From contig JAZSBL010000003.1 in NCBI GenBank assembly GCA_045602385.1, positions 1 to 47,466 of the forward strand: 47,466 nt of DNA, written 5' to 3'. This document shows, in pieces, positions 1 to 9,034 of the stretch. Source of the stretch: SVTX01 sp045602385. Lineage in GTDB: Bacteria; Bacillota; Clostridia; Oscillospirales; CAG-272. Position 1 is the stretch's first letter. Each line of letters opens with the position of its first letter. The notes under the pieces were generated by a model. That model saw nothing but the letters and a program-made list of their open reading frames with translations. It was not told the DNA's origin and made no database searches. The translations under genes and the position numbers were made by a program.

Positions 1-150
1 GCGTTTTGCCCTTTCGTCGCTTTGTTGTCAAATATATTTTATCCGGATCTCTCCGTGCTTATTCTCATCTGTGTTCTATGTTAAAATATATATTAAGTCC
101 TTAACTGTAACTAAGGAACAAAGATTACAGAGATTCATTGCATATTTGAA
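1..150. other. Left-edge non-coding stretch
   Basis: No credible gene is seen. A 6-bp inverted repeat (TCCTTA ... TAAGGA) lies near positions 97-118, just beyond the rny stop codon. It lacks a clean T-run, so I do not call it a terminator with confidence. Confidence 0.4.
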
Positions 151-1695
151 TTATTTTGCGTAGTCGACTGCGCGACTCTCGCGTATAAGATTGATCTTTA
201 TCTGACCGGGATACTTGACCTCAGACTGGATCTTTGCCGCCATCTCGCGTGCGATGACCTTCATGCCTGCGTCATTGACCTCCTCGGGCTTGACCATAAC
301 TCTTATTTCACGTCCTGCCTGGATTGCAAATGCCTTATCGATTCCGCTAAAGCTCTTTGCTATCTCCTCAAGCTTTTCAAGACGCTTGATGTAGTTTTCC
401 ATGTCCTCGCGGCGCGCACCGGGTCTTGCTGCGCTGATTGCATCTGCAGCCTGTACAAGCACTGCGATTATCGTCTTGGGCTCTACGTCGTTGTGGTGTG
501 CCTCGATCGCGTGAACGACCTCACGGCTCTCCTTATACTTCTTAGCGGCATTTACGCCGATCTCAACGTGTGATCCCTCAACGTCATGCGGGAATGCCTT
601 ACCGATATCGTGGAGAAGTCCTGCTCTCTTTGCAAGATTAGAATCAACTCCAAGCTCGTCTGCCATAATTCCTGCAAGGAATGCGACCTCGATAGAATGC
701 TTAAGCACATTCTGTCCGTAGCTTGTTCTGTACTTGAGTCTTCCGAGAAGCTTAACAAGCTCGGGATGGATTCCGTGGATTCCAACCTCAAAGGTAGCTC
801 TCTCACCTGCCTGCTTGACAGATGCCTCAACTTCCTTCTGAGCCTTTTCAACCATCTCCTCAATTCTTGCGGGATGGATACGGCCGTCGGAAATAAGTCT
901 CTCAAGCGCTATTCTTGCGACCTCACGTCTTACGGGGTCAAATCCCGAGAGTGTGATGGTCTCAGGTGTGTCGTCAATGATAAGCTCAACGCCCGTCAAT
1001 GTTTCGATCTTCTGGATATTTCTTCCCTCACGACCGATGATTCTTCCCTTCATTTCTTCACTGGGAAGCGCAACGCTCGATACGGTGGATTCGGATACGT
1101 GATCCGATGCATATCTCTGTATTGCAAGGGATATGATGTTCTTTGACTTCTCGTCAGCCTCTTCCTTGAACTGAGCCTCAAGCTCGTCAAGTCTTTGTGC
1201 CAACTCATGCTTCGTTTCGGATTCAACGCGCTCAAAAAGCTCTTCCTTTGCCTTCTCTACGCTGATTCCAGAAATCTCCTCAAGTCTCTTAAGCTGTAAT
1301 CTAAGTACTTCGTTGTGCTGCTCGCGGATTTCTTCGTTTTCACGGATCTTCTTATCAAGGATCTCGTTCTTACGCTCGAGAGCTTCCGTCTTTTTATCAA
1401 TAGTTTCCTCTTTCTGGGCAACTCTGTTCTCAAGACGGGACATCTCCTTACGTCTGTCCCTGATTTCGCGCTCAAGCTCGTTTCTCTGGGCCATTATAGC
1501 CTCTTTCGCCTCGATCAACGCTTCTTTCTTTGCGGATTCTGCGTTTTTCCTTGCGTCCTCAACGATCTTCTTCGCTTCTGCCTCGGCTGAGCCTATCTTT
1601 GCCTCGCCGATCTTTTTTCTAATAAGAAAACCTACGAAAAATCCAAGAACAACACCACCTGCTGCGCCTAATACGGCGGCCAAAATGGGTGGCAT
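151..1695 (-). CDS. rny: Ribonuclease Y
   Basis: Membrane-anchored endoribonuclease that starts mRNA decay in Gram-positive bacteria. The 514-aa protein has the family order: an N-terminal membrane helix (about residues 3-25), a long Lys/Glu-rich coiled coil (about 30-200), a KH domain with the GREG loop near 217, and an HD domain with LLHDIGKA near 355. Length is normal for the family. The ATG is preceded by AAGGAGG. It stands alone behind a strong promoter at 1874-1902 with a leader of roughly 170 nt. In Bacillus, RNase Y activity is steered by the RicA/RicF/RicT complex, and a RicA-family gene lies at 11661-12041 in this window. Confidence 0.97.
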   Translation of the reverse strand: MPPILAAVLGAAGGVVLGFFVGFLIRKKIGEAKIGSAEAEAKKIVEDARKNAESAKKEALIEAKEAIMAQRNELEREIRDRRKEMSRLENRVAQKEETIDKKTEALERKNEILDKKIRENEEIREQHNEVLRLQLKRLEEISGISVEKAKEELFERVESETKHELAQRLDELEAQFKEEADEKSKNIISLAIQRYASDHVSESTVSSVALPSEEMKGRIIGREGRNIQKIETLTGVELIIDDTPETITLSGFDPVRREVARIALERLISDGRIHPARIEEMVEKAQKEVEASVKQAGERATFEVGIHGIHPELVKLLGRLKYRTSYGQNVLKHSIEVAFLAGIMADELGVDSNLAKRAGLLHDIGKAFPHDVEGSHVEIGVNAAKKYKESREVVHAIEAHHNDVEPKTIIAVLVQAADAISAARPGARREDMENYIKRLEKLEEIAKSFSGIDKAFAIQAGREIRVMVKPEEVNDAGMKVIAREMAAKIQSEVKYPGQIKINLIRESRAVDYAK

Positions 1696-1873
1696 TTTTT
1701 GTTCCTCCTTGAATTTTTATGCGGAGCCTTTATAAGGCACATATACTGCAAGCGACAGCCCCGAATTCGATTGCAAAAATGTATTGAAACGGCTATTTCC
1801 CGCAATGAATGACAAAACAGATATGTCATTCGGGCCACGCCGAATTAAAACAAATTATAATATACCTTCTTAT

Positions 1874-1902
1874 ATTATATATAAAATAAGGAGCTTTGTC
1901 AA
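1874..1902 (-). promoter_or_regulatory. Consensus sigma-A promoter of rny
   Basis: Read on the minus strand, TTGACA (1897-1902), a 17-bp spacer and TATAAT (1874-1879) match the consensus exactly. Transcription would start near 1867. The leader to 1695 contains an 8-bp perfect stem (GAATGACA/TGTCATTC, 1806-1830), which could affect stability or translation. Confidence 0.85.
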
Positions 1903-1974
1903 TAGCCTTTTGATGACATATTGACAAAACTCCGCTTTTTTAATAAAAAATTTAAGTTTTCTTAATCGAATAAC

Positions 1975-3303
1975 TTATTTTCCGGCAACGCTCATATCTT
2001 TAATGAGTACGTCGGGAGAACCGAATACGGTAAATCCGCCGGGTATTCCCCACTTGACCTCATTCGAAAGCGAATCGATCTTCCCCAGAAGCTCAAAGAA
2101 GTTGCCCGCAACTGTAAACGACTTGATAGGTCCTGCTTTCTTGCCGTCCTTTATAAGGAAGCCCTCGCTTTCAACCGAAAAGTCGCCTGTGATAGGATTT
2201 GCGCCTGCATGGAGGCCCTTTACACCTGTTACGTAAATTCCCTCGCCTGCTTTTCCAAACAGACTTTCAAGCGTATCCTCACCTGCGGAGATCGCAAAGT
2301 TATAGGGGGCGATATTTCCGCCTCTGCGTCCGTTACCGGTGGTCTGCTTTCCTGTCTTTATAGCGGTCGTAAGGTCGTAAAGAAGAGTTTTGAGAACACC
2401 GTTCTCAACTACGTTCTTCTTATACGTTGCTACTCCCTCCTCATCAAATGGGGTCTGCACAGGGCATCCCTCTCTCATGGCATCGTCGGTAATGCTTACG
2501 ATATCAGCGGCGATCTTTTCGCCCTCCTTGCCTGCAAGCATAGACATTCCGAGAATGGCGTTCTTAGCTGAGAAGGAAGGAGAAAACGCGGAAAGGAGCG
2601 AACGCATCTGCGAGCCGTCAATAACTACGTTATACTTGCCTGTGGGAATCTCGGATGCGCCGATCTTTTCAAGAGCGCCGTTAACCGCCTTTGCGGGCAG
2701 CTCGTCATACTTCTCACCGGTTAAAGACTCCGCAAACTCAAAGTTATCGCGGGACTCGCCGTCCTTATTGACAACTGCGGCAACGTAGCAGCCTGTCATT
2801 CCAACACGGTTGGAAAGCTCAAGTCCGTGGGAGTTGTACATATATATCTCATCTCTGAATGAGATCGCGATAGACTGTGTTCCGTCCACAACGGCTTCAT
2901 TTGTCGCATAAGTTTTCTTCTGAAGCTCCATTGCCTTTTCCTTGAGCGTAGCAGCATCGACCACCTCGGGCTCGGGAGCGGTAGTTTTGCCATAGGACTC
3001 AGAGCCCTTGAAAATAACGACAACGTCATCGTTTTCAATTGCTCTTGCATTGTCGGATGCTCTTACTACAAGGTCCTCTATCTCGTCCGCGTCAAAATAG
3101 CTGGTAGAAGCATATCCCATGTGTCCGTCAACGATACAACGGAAGGACACCTGTGCGCTCTCTCCTGAGCTGAATGCGCTTATCTCATCCTTGAGTGTTT
3201 CCGCGCTTATATTCTCGCCGATAGAATAGGTTACCTCATATTCATTAACACCGTATTTTGCACACGCCGCGGAGATTATATCTTTAATTTCATTAAAATT
3301 CAT
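1975..3303 (-). CDS. pmbA: PmbA/TldE family protein
   Basis: Partner subunit of the TldD/TldE metalloprotease, which degrades or matures unfolded peptides in the cytoplasm. The 442-aa protein has the family fold but lacks the HExxxH zinc motif found in its neighbour, as expected for TldE. The gene starts 1 nt after the tldD stop, so the two are almost certainly co-translated. It is the last gene of the miaB-to-pmbA operon. Confidence 0.92.
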   Translation of the reverse strand: MNFNEIKDIISAACAKYGVNEYEVTYSIGENISAETLKDEISAFSSGESAQVSFRCIVDGHMGYASTSYFDADEIEDLVVRASDNARAIENDDVVVIFKGSESYGKTTAPEPEVVDAATLKEKAMELQKKTYATNEAVVDGTQSIAISFRDEIYMYNSHGLELSNRVGMTGCYVAAVVNKDGESRDNFEFAESLTGEKYDELPAKAVNGALEKIGASEIPTGKYNVVIDGSQMRSLLSAFSPSFSAKNAILGMSMLAGKEGEKIAADIVSITDDAMREGCPVQTPFDEEGVATYKKNVVENGVLKTLLYDLTTAIKTGKQTTGNGRRGGNIAPYNFAISAGEDTLESLFGKAGEGIYVTGVKGLHAGANPITGDFSVESEGFLIKDGKKAGPIKSFTVAGNFFELLGKIDSLSNEVKWGIPGGFTVFGSPDVLIKDMSVAGK

Positions 3304-3304
3304 A

Positions 3305-4684
3305 TCAGCGACCTCCTACCGTAATTTTTGATACTCTGATGAGAGGCTGGCCTACATCGGTAGGTACGCTTCCGCTTGACGAACCGCACATTCCCTGCGC
3401 CGTATCAAGGTTCTGACCTACCATGTCGATATCCATAAGTATCTGCGATCCCGTTCCTACGAGCGATGCGCCGCGCACGGGCTCACAAATAATACCGTTA
3501 CGAATGATATATCCCTCATTTACTCCGAAGTTAAACTCACCTGTCAAGGGATTTACAGATCCACCGCCCATGCTCTTTGCATAAAGTCCGTACTCGATAG
3601 AGGCAATTATGTCCTCGTTCTTGTCGGGACCGTTTGCTATATAGGTATTGGTCATTCTGGATGTAGGCTCGTACATGAAGCTCTCACGGCGGCCGTTTCC
3701 TGTCATCGCCATACCCATACGTCTTGAGCCGAGTCTGTCTATCATATAGCTCTTGAGAATTCCGTTCTCAATGAGTATATTCTTCTGCGTGGGATGTCCC
3801 TCGTCGTCAATATTGACAGAGCCCCATGCGCCGGGGATAGTTCCGTCGTCAATTGCGGTAACCTTTTCATTTGCTATCTTCTGGCCCATCTTGCCTGCCA
3901 TCTGGGATGTTCCCGTTCCTACACTCGTCGCCTCAAGGGAGTGGCCGCATGCCTCATGGAATATAACTCCGCCAAAGCCGTTCTCAATAGCAACGGTCAT
4001 CTGTCCTGCGGGACAGTAATCCGCGCGGAGATTGACAAGCGCCTGATCAGCAGCGGTGATACCTACCTTCTTGGGATCTACAAGCTCAAACATCTCAAGT
4101 CCCATTCCGCGTCCGGGAGATGCAGTTCCCGACTGATTCTCATGTCCGTCGGATGCGACCGCTTCAACAGCGATTCTGGTCCTTACGTGTCTGTCTGTTG
4201 TATAAAGTCCCTCGCTGTTTGCGATAAGGATAGAATGATCCACGCTTGCGAGGTTACCCATTACCTGCTTTATCTTCTCGTCCCTCTCGGATGCCGCGAA
4301 GCAAGCCTCCTTAAGTATATCCGTCCTTGTCTTCATAGGTGTGCTTCCGGGAAGTATCTTGACAGGATGAATGTTCGGGAAAATACGCTCTGTAAGGTGG
4401 ATGGACACCTGGGCGTTGCTCTCACCGAGCGCGTCCGCAACTGCTCTTGCGCAACGGATGAGTCCCGAACGGGAAATATCGGTGGTTGTTGCATAAACGG
4501 TTCTTGTACCTATAAATGCGCGGATGCCGACACCCGATGTAACACCGTCACTTGCGGTATCTATCTTTCCGTTAAGGAAACGGATGCCGTTATTTCTCGT
4601 TCTCTCGGCGTACACCTCGGCAAAATCCGCACCTGTAGACATAGCTACCGCGAGAACGTCTTCAAGTAAAAGTCTTGAAATCAT
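3305..4684 (-). CDS. tldD: TldD metalloprotease
   Basis: Catalytic subunit of the TldD/TldE zinc peptidase. The HEACGH stretch near residue 245 supplies the HExxxH zinc-binding signature, set in a conserved GGVIFHEACGHSLEAT block. The 459-aa length is typical. It sits directly upstream of pmbA, the usual heterodimer arrangement. Known roles in other bacteria are microcin or peptide maturation. The substrate here cannot be told. Confidence 0.95.
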   Translation of the reverse strand: MISRLLLEDVLAVAMSTGADFAEVYAERTRNNGIRFLNGKIDTASDGVTSGVGIRAFIGTRTVYATTTDISRSGLIRCARAVADALGESNAQVSIHLTERIFPNIHPVKILPGSTPMKTRTDILKEACFAASERDEKIKQVMGNLASVDHSILIANSEGLYTTDRHVRTRIAVEAVASDGHENQSGTASPGRGMGLEMFELVDPKKVGITAADQALVNLRADYCPAGQMTVAIENGFGGVIFHEACGHSLEATSVGTGTSQMAGKMGQKIANEKVTAIDDGTIPGAWGSVNIDDEGHPTQKNILIENGILKSYMIDRLGSRRMGMAMTGNGRRESFMYEPTSRMTNTYIANGPDKNEDIIASIEYGLYAKSMGGGSVNPLTGEFNFGVNEGYIIRNGIICEPVRGASLVGTGSQILMDIDMVGQNLDTAQGMCGSSSGSVPTDVGQPLIRVSKITVGGR

Positions 4685-4720
4685 TATTTTTCTCCTCTGA
4701 ATTTTTATCTTGAGAAATGA

Positions 4721-5125
4721 TTAGTCTTTTTTTACGTAGTGCTTGATTACAATGTGCTCTCCCTCAAAGGAAACGTCACAGTACTTTGTAGCCTTTCCTT
4801 CTCCAAGGTGGAAGCCGAAATGATCGTCGTCAAGCCAGCTAAAGGAGATCTGATCTGCATCCTTGCCCGCAAGGAAGGAAAGCTCACAGTTTGCATTCTC
4901 GTTCTCTGCCTTTACATTGATAAGCGTAAGGCCGTATGCAAGGCGAGAGGAACCGCAAGTAACGGTTACAAAATTCTTTTCGTTGGGAGAAACCATAGTT
5001 GTCTCCTGCTTGTCGCTTTTGATCTCATTGAAAATCTTGAAAGCCGCAACACAGCTTGCCGCTGCCGCTACCACGCCTGCAGTGATTCCCAAAACAATTC
5101 CTGTAGTACCTTTGTTGTTTGCCAT
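4721..5125 (-). CDS. Small membrane-anchored hypothetical protein
   Basis: I do not recognise this family. With the ATG at 5125 (GGAGG 5 nt upstream) it is 134 aa. A hydrophobic Gly/Ala-rich helix spans about residues 9-32, followed by a soluble region of about 100 aa that looks beta-rich (strands such as NFVTVTCGSS and HIVIKHYV). The topology suggests a short cytoplasmic tail and an exported domain, or the reverse. It lies between the HAD gene and tldD in the same operon. Confidence 0.75.
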   Translation of the reverse strand: MANNKGTTGIVLGITAGVVAAAASCVAAFKIFNEIKSDKQETTMVSPNEKNFVTVTCGSSRLAYGLTLINVKAENENANCELSFLAGKDADQISFSWLDDDHFGFHLGEGKATKYCDVSFEGEHIVIKHYVKKD

Positions 5126-5146
5126 AATATCCTCCAAAAATTTTGT

Positions 5147-5803
5147 TTAGATTTTGTTTTCATATTTAACAAGTTCGATAACATCGAACAAGCTGTTAAG
5201 TGTTTTATACGCCATCTTCTCGGTTTCTCCATTGGGCGGTTGCCTGTCGGGAATGAATATTGGCTTCATTCCTGCAGCGTGCGCGGCGGCAATTCCACTG
5301 TAAGAGTCCTCGCACACGATACAGCAGTCTGTCTGTGCGCCTATTCTCTTTCCCGCCTCTAGAAATATATCCGGGTGAGGCTTTCCTCTTTCCACCATGG
5401 CTGTCGTGACCACGGCGGCAAAATAATCTGCTATTCCCGTTCTTCTGAGATTCGACATAGCAAGCTCGGTAAGCGTTGAGGTAGCAAGCGCGCAAGGAAT
5501 AGAGTGTTCCTTCAGAAATTCAAGAATTTCAACGCAACCCGCCTTCAGCTTCAAATCCTTTTGCGCCAGCTCCTTGTATCTTTCCATTCGGTAGGATACA
5601 ACGCCCTCCGCATCAAAATCCTTGCCAAATCTAGCCCATAACGCATATTTTGCGCTCTCAACCGGTCTGCCGCAAACAAGTGTAGAGTACATGTCTCCGA
5701 TCTCTACTCCGTACCTTCTGCCTGCCTCGATCCAGGACTGCTCATATATCGGCTCGGTATCAAGCAGCGTACCGTCCATATCAAATAGTACGTATTTTAT
5801 CAT
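5147..5803 (-). CDS. HAD-family phosphatase, beta-phosphoglucomutase-like
   Basis: A 218-aa HAD superfamily hydrolase. Motif I is DMDGTL at the N-terminus (residues 8-13), with the nucleophilic and acid/base aspartates both present. Motif II (the T of ATSTL), motif III (KPHPD) and motif IV (CEDSYSGI) follow in order, with a cap domain after motif I. These place it in the subfamily of sugar-phosphate phosphatases and beta-phosphoglucomutases. The exact substrate cannot be read. It starts 9 nt downstream of tgt, in the same operon. Confidence 0.88.
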   Translation of the reverse strand: MIKYVLFDMDGTLLDTEPIYEQSWIEAGRRYGVEIGDMYSTLVCGRPVESAKYALWARFGKDFDAEGVVSYRMERYKELAQKDLKLKAGCVEILEFLKEHSIPCALATSTLTELAMSNLRRTGIADYFAAVVTTAMVERGKPHPDIFLEAGKRIGAQTDCCIVCEDSYSGIAAAHAAGMKPIFIPDRQPPNGETEKMAYKTLNSLFDVIELVKYENKI

Positions 5804-5811
5804 ATGTCAGA

Positions 5812-6948
5812 TCAGTCGGGATTTCTCTCTCCGAGCGCGATATGGTACTTCTGATAGAAGCTCTCAAAGTATCCGCCATCAAGCGCTTCTCTTGTCTTCT
5901 TTGTGAGATTGTTGTAGAAGTAGAGATTGTGAGTGACCGCAAGTCGCATACCAAGCGATTCCTTTGCCTTTATAAGGTGTCTGATGTAGGAGCGGCTGTA
6001 ATTTCTGCATGCGGGACAGTCGCAGGACACTGATATCGGTCTTGGGTCCTTTGCATACTTTTCATTGCAGATATTCATTTTGCCTTCCCATGTAAAGAGG
6101 TTTCCGTGGCGCGCGTTTCTTGACGGCATTACGCAGTCAAAGAAGTCAACTCCAAGATGAACCGCCTCAAGAATATTGCACGGAGTGCCGACACCCATAA
6201 GATATCTTGGCTTATCCTTGGGCATGAAGGGTTCTACCGCGTCGATTATGCGGTACATCTCCTCGGTCTCCTCTCCAACGGCGAGTCCGCCAATAGCGTA
6301 TCCCTCACAGTTGATCTCTGCTATTCTCTGCATATGTTCTATTCTGAGGTCCTCGTATGTTCCGCCCTGATTGATACCGAACAGCATCTGATGCTTATTG
6401 ATAGTTTCGGGCAAGGAGTTCAGCCTATCCATCTCGGCGCGGCAACGCTCAAGCCAACGTGTGGTTCTATCGATAGAATTCCTTACGTACTTGTACGGTG
6501 CGGGATTCTCGATGCACTCGTCAAACGCCATTGCGATGGTTGATGCAAGATTGGATTGGATCTGCATGCTCTCCTCAGGACCCATAAAGATCCTCTTTCC
6601 GTCTACGTGGGACTGGAATCTAACGCCTTCCTCGGTGATCTTACGGAGCTGAGCCAGTGAAAACACCTGGAATCCTCCCGAATCGGTGAGGATAGGCTTC
6701 TGCCAATTCATAAACTTGTGAAGTCCGCCCATCTCGTAAATAAGCTTATCACCCGGACGGATATGAAGGTGATATGTGTTGGAAAGCTCTACCTGACAGT
6801 CGATCTCATTAAGCTCGACGGTAGAAACTCCTCCCTTGATCGCGGCGCACGTGCCGACGTTCATAAATACCGGCGTTTGAATATCGCCGTGTACGGTATG
6901 GAGAACGCCTCTGCGCGCTCTGCCATCCTGTGCTAAAAGTTCAAACAT
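5812..6948 (-). CDS. tgt: tRNA-guanine(34) transglycosylase
   Basis: Exchanges guanine 34 for preQ1 in GUN-anticodon tRNAs during queuosine synthesis. The catalytic LTDSGGFQVF block lies near residue 90, the GGLAVGE and DCVMPSRNARHG blocks follow, and the C-terminal zinc site is CDCPAC plus a later His. I chose the ATG at 6948 (AGGAG 7 nt upstream), giving 378 aa. A GTG 24 nt earlier has no Shine-Dalgarno sequence. There are no preQ1 synthesis genes or preQ1 riboswitch in the window. Confidence 0.96.
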   Translation of the reverse strand: MFELLAQDGRARRGVLHTVHGDIQTPVFMNVGTCAAIKGGVSTVELNEIDCQVELSNTYHLHIRPGDKLIYEMGGLHKFMNWQKPILTDSGGFQVFSLAQLRKITEEGVRFQSHVDGKRIFMGPEESMQIQSNLASTIAMAFDECIENPAPYKYVRNSIDRTTRWLERCRAEMDRLNSLPETINKHQMLFGINQGGTYEDLRIEHMQRIAEINCEGYAIGGLAVGEETEEMYRIIDAVEPFMPKDKPRYLMGVGTPCNILEAVHLGVDFFDCVMPSRNARHGNLFTWEGKMNICNEKYAKDPRPISVSCDCPACRNYSRSYIRHLIKAKESLGMRLAVTHNLYFYNNLTKKTREALDGGYFESFYQKYHIALGERNPD

Positions 6949-6995
6949 AACTTTGCTCCTTTGCGCAGCCACAATACAATGTGACGCGGTTATTT

Positions 6996-9020
6996 TTAAG
7001 TTCTCTCGAACTGTCTGTCAATATTTTTCTTTGAAAGCTCCATCGCCACGGGTCTGCCGTGAGGACAGAAGGTGATATCGGGTATCTGCATAAGCTTATC
7101 GACTACCCACTTCTGATGCTCCGGCGGGTATTCTCTGCCCGCTTTTATTGCCGCTTTACACGACGCCTGGTACAATGCCTTTTCAAAGACTATGTTTCTT
7201 GTCAGGTCTACGCTACCCGTTCCGTTCTTTATCCTGTCTGCGATAACGGCAAACATATCGCCGACCGCGTCGGGCTCTATTCCCATAGGCAGCGAGCTTA
7301 CAGACACGGTGTTTCTTGAGCTGGAAAACTCAAATCCTACCGCCTCAATCTCGCTTCGGTATTGCTCAAGCGCGGAGACCTCATCGCTCATAAGCATTAT
7401 CTCCACAGGTATCATCAAAAGTTGCGAAGGCACATCTGCGGAATACATATTCGCCTTTAATTCCTCAAATATTATTCTCTCGTGCGCGGCATGCTTATCA
7501 ATTATAAGCATCTTTTCGCCCACCTCTACTATTACGTAGGAATTGAACGCCTCACCTACTATTCTGTAATGTAGTATTACCGGCTTTTCTTCTACTACTG
7601 TATCCTTTACAATAACAGGCTCGCCCTTTGGAGCAGGAATGCTCGTTTTTGTATGTATTGGCTCTGACTTTATCGCCACGGGCTCCTGCATCGCGGGAGC
7701 TTCAGCTGTATTTGCTTTACCGTTATGCTCCTCAAGAATTTTCTCAAATCTTTGGAACTCCGGTGTATTCCTGAGCGCATTTACGTCATATTGCGGATGG
7801 CTTATCTCGACCTTTTCTTCCGCCTTGATTTCGGGAGCATTATTGACCGCTACAGGCTTTACGTCTACTATCGAAGGTCTTACCTCTGTCCTTACCGCAG
7901 GCGCAGACTGCACCGCTGTGTGATCGATAGATATCTGTCTTACCTTTAGCGACTGCTGTCTTTCAACAGGTGCAAAAGCATCCGACATTCTGACACTGTT
8001 CGTCTTTTGTACGACTATTTCGGGGCGTGTGGTATTTTCCTCAAGCGCTTGTTTTACCGCATAGTATACCGCCTCGAATATCGGCTTCTCGTTTGAGAAC
8101 TTGACCTCAAGCTTTGCGGGGTGTACGTTTACGTCAACTCTTGTCGGATTGAGCGAAAGAGAAAGCACGCAGACGGGAAATTTCTCACTTGGCATATACG
8201 AGGTATACGCCTGCTCTATTGCCGCGCTTGCGGTTCTGCTCTTGATATATCTCTTGTTTATGTAGAAATTTTCGTAATTTCTGTTGCTCTTTACATTGTC
8301 CGAGCGACCGATGTATCCTGTTACGGTGATACCGTCGTATTCGCTCTTGACCTCAATAAGTCGGCTGGCAAAGTCTCTGCCAAACACTGCGTATATCGCG
8401 CTCATAAGCTTTCCGTCACCTGCTGTTTCCAGCTTGATCTGACCGTCGCATATAAGCTTGAATGCGATCTCCGGATGAGAGAGCGCTATCCTTTCAACGT
8501 TGGCGCAGACCGCGGTAGTTTCGGTGACGTCTCTCTTTAAAAATTTTCTTCTGGCGGGTACGTTTGCAAACAGGTTCTCAACGATTATCGTCGTTCCGTT
8601 TGAGCATCCGCGTTCTATAATACCCAAGGTCTCGCCGTAGCTTACCTCAAGCTCGGCTCCGATCTCGGCATCATGTGTCTTGGAGATTATTCTCACGTCC
8701 GCAACTGCAGATATAGCCGCCAACGCCTCGCCGCGGAATCCCAGCGTGATTATCCCGTCAAGATCCTCTGCGGTGCTTATCTTACTTGTTGCGTGCCTTT
8801 TGACCGCCATAGGCAAATCCTCGGGCGTCATACCGCATCCGTCGTCGGATATTCGCATGAATGTAATACCGCCGTTTTGTATCTCGACAGTAATATGTCT
8901 TGCGCCCGCATCTATTGAGTTTTCAATCATTTCCTTTATTGCCGATGCGGGTCTGTCAACGACCTCGCCCGCGGCGATAAGGTTAGCAACCTCAAATGAA
9001 AGTAGATTGATTTTCGGCAT
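6996..9020 (-). CDS. mutL: DNA mismatch repair protein MutL
   Basis: A 674-aa MutL with the GHKL ATPase motifs (EMIENSIDAG, DDGCGM, TLGFRGEAL) in the first 100 residues, a variable linker (about 330-470), and a C-terminal dimerisation/endonuclease domain. The DKHAAHERIIFEE segment near residue 495 matches the metal-binding motif DQHA(X)2E(X)4E except for Lys in place of Gln. It is therefore probably a nicking MutL, as expected for bacteria without MutH. The gene lies 14 nt downstream of mutS. Confidence 0.97.
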   Translation of the reverse strand: MPKINLLSFEVANLIAAGEVVDRPASAIKEMIENSIDAGARHITVEIQNGGITFMRISDDGCGMTPEDLPMAVKRHATSKISTAEDLDGIITLGFRGEALAAISAVADVRIISKTHDAEIGAELEVSYGETLGIIERGCSNGTTIIVENLFANVPARRKFLKRDVTETTAVCANVERIALSHPEIAFKLICDGQIKLETAGDGKLMSAIYAVFGRDFASRLIEVKSEYDGITVTGYIGRSDNVKSNRNYENFYINKRYIKSRTASAAIEQAYTSYMPSEKFPVCVLSLSLNPTRVDVNVHPAKLEVKFSNEKPIFEAVYYAVKQALEENTTRPEIVVQKTNSVRMSDAFAPVERQQSLKVRQISIDHTAVQSAPAVRTEVRPSIVDVKPVAVNNAPEIKAEEKVEISHPQYDVNALRNTPEFQRFEKILEEHNGKANTAEAPAMQEPVAIKSEPIHTKTSIPAPKGEPVIVKDTVVEEKPVILHYRIVGEAFNSYVIVEVGEKMLIIDKHAAHERIIFEELKANMYSADVPSQLLMIPVEIMLMSDEVSALEQYRSEIEAVGFEFSSSRNTVSVSSLPMGIEPDAVGDMFAVIADRIKNGTGSVDLTRNIVFEKALYQASCKAAIKAGREYPPEHQKWVVDKLMQIPDITFCPHGRPVAMELSKKNIDRQFERT

Positions 9021-9034
9021 TTTGGCCTACTCCT

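Noticed and set aside
3794..4669. 291-aa plus-strand frame opposite tldD
   Set aside because: Shadow of tldD, which has intact family motifs.
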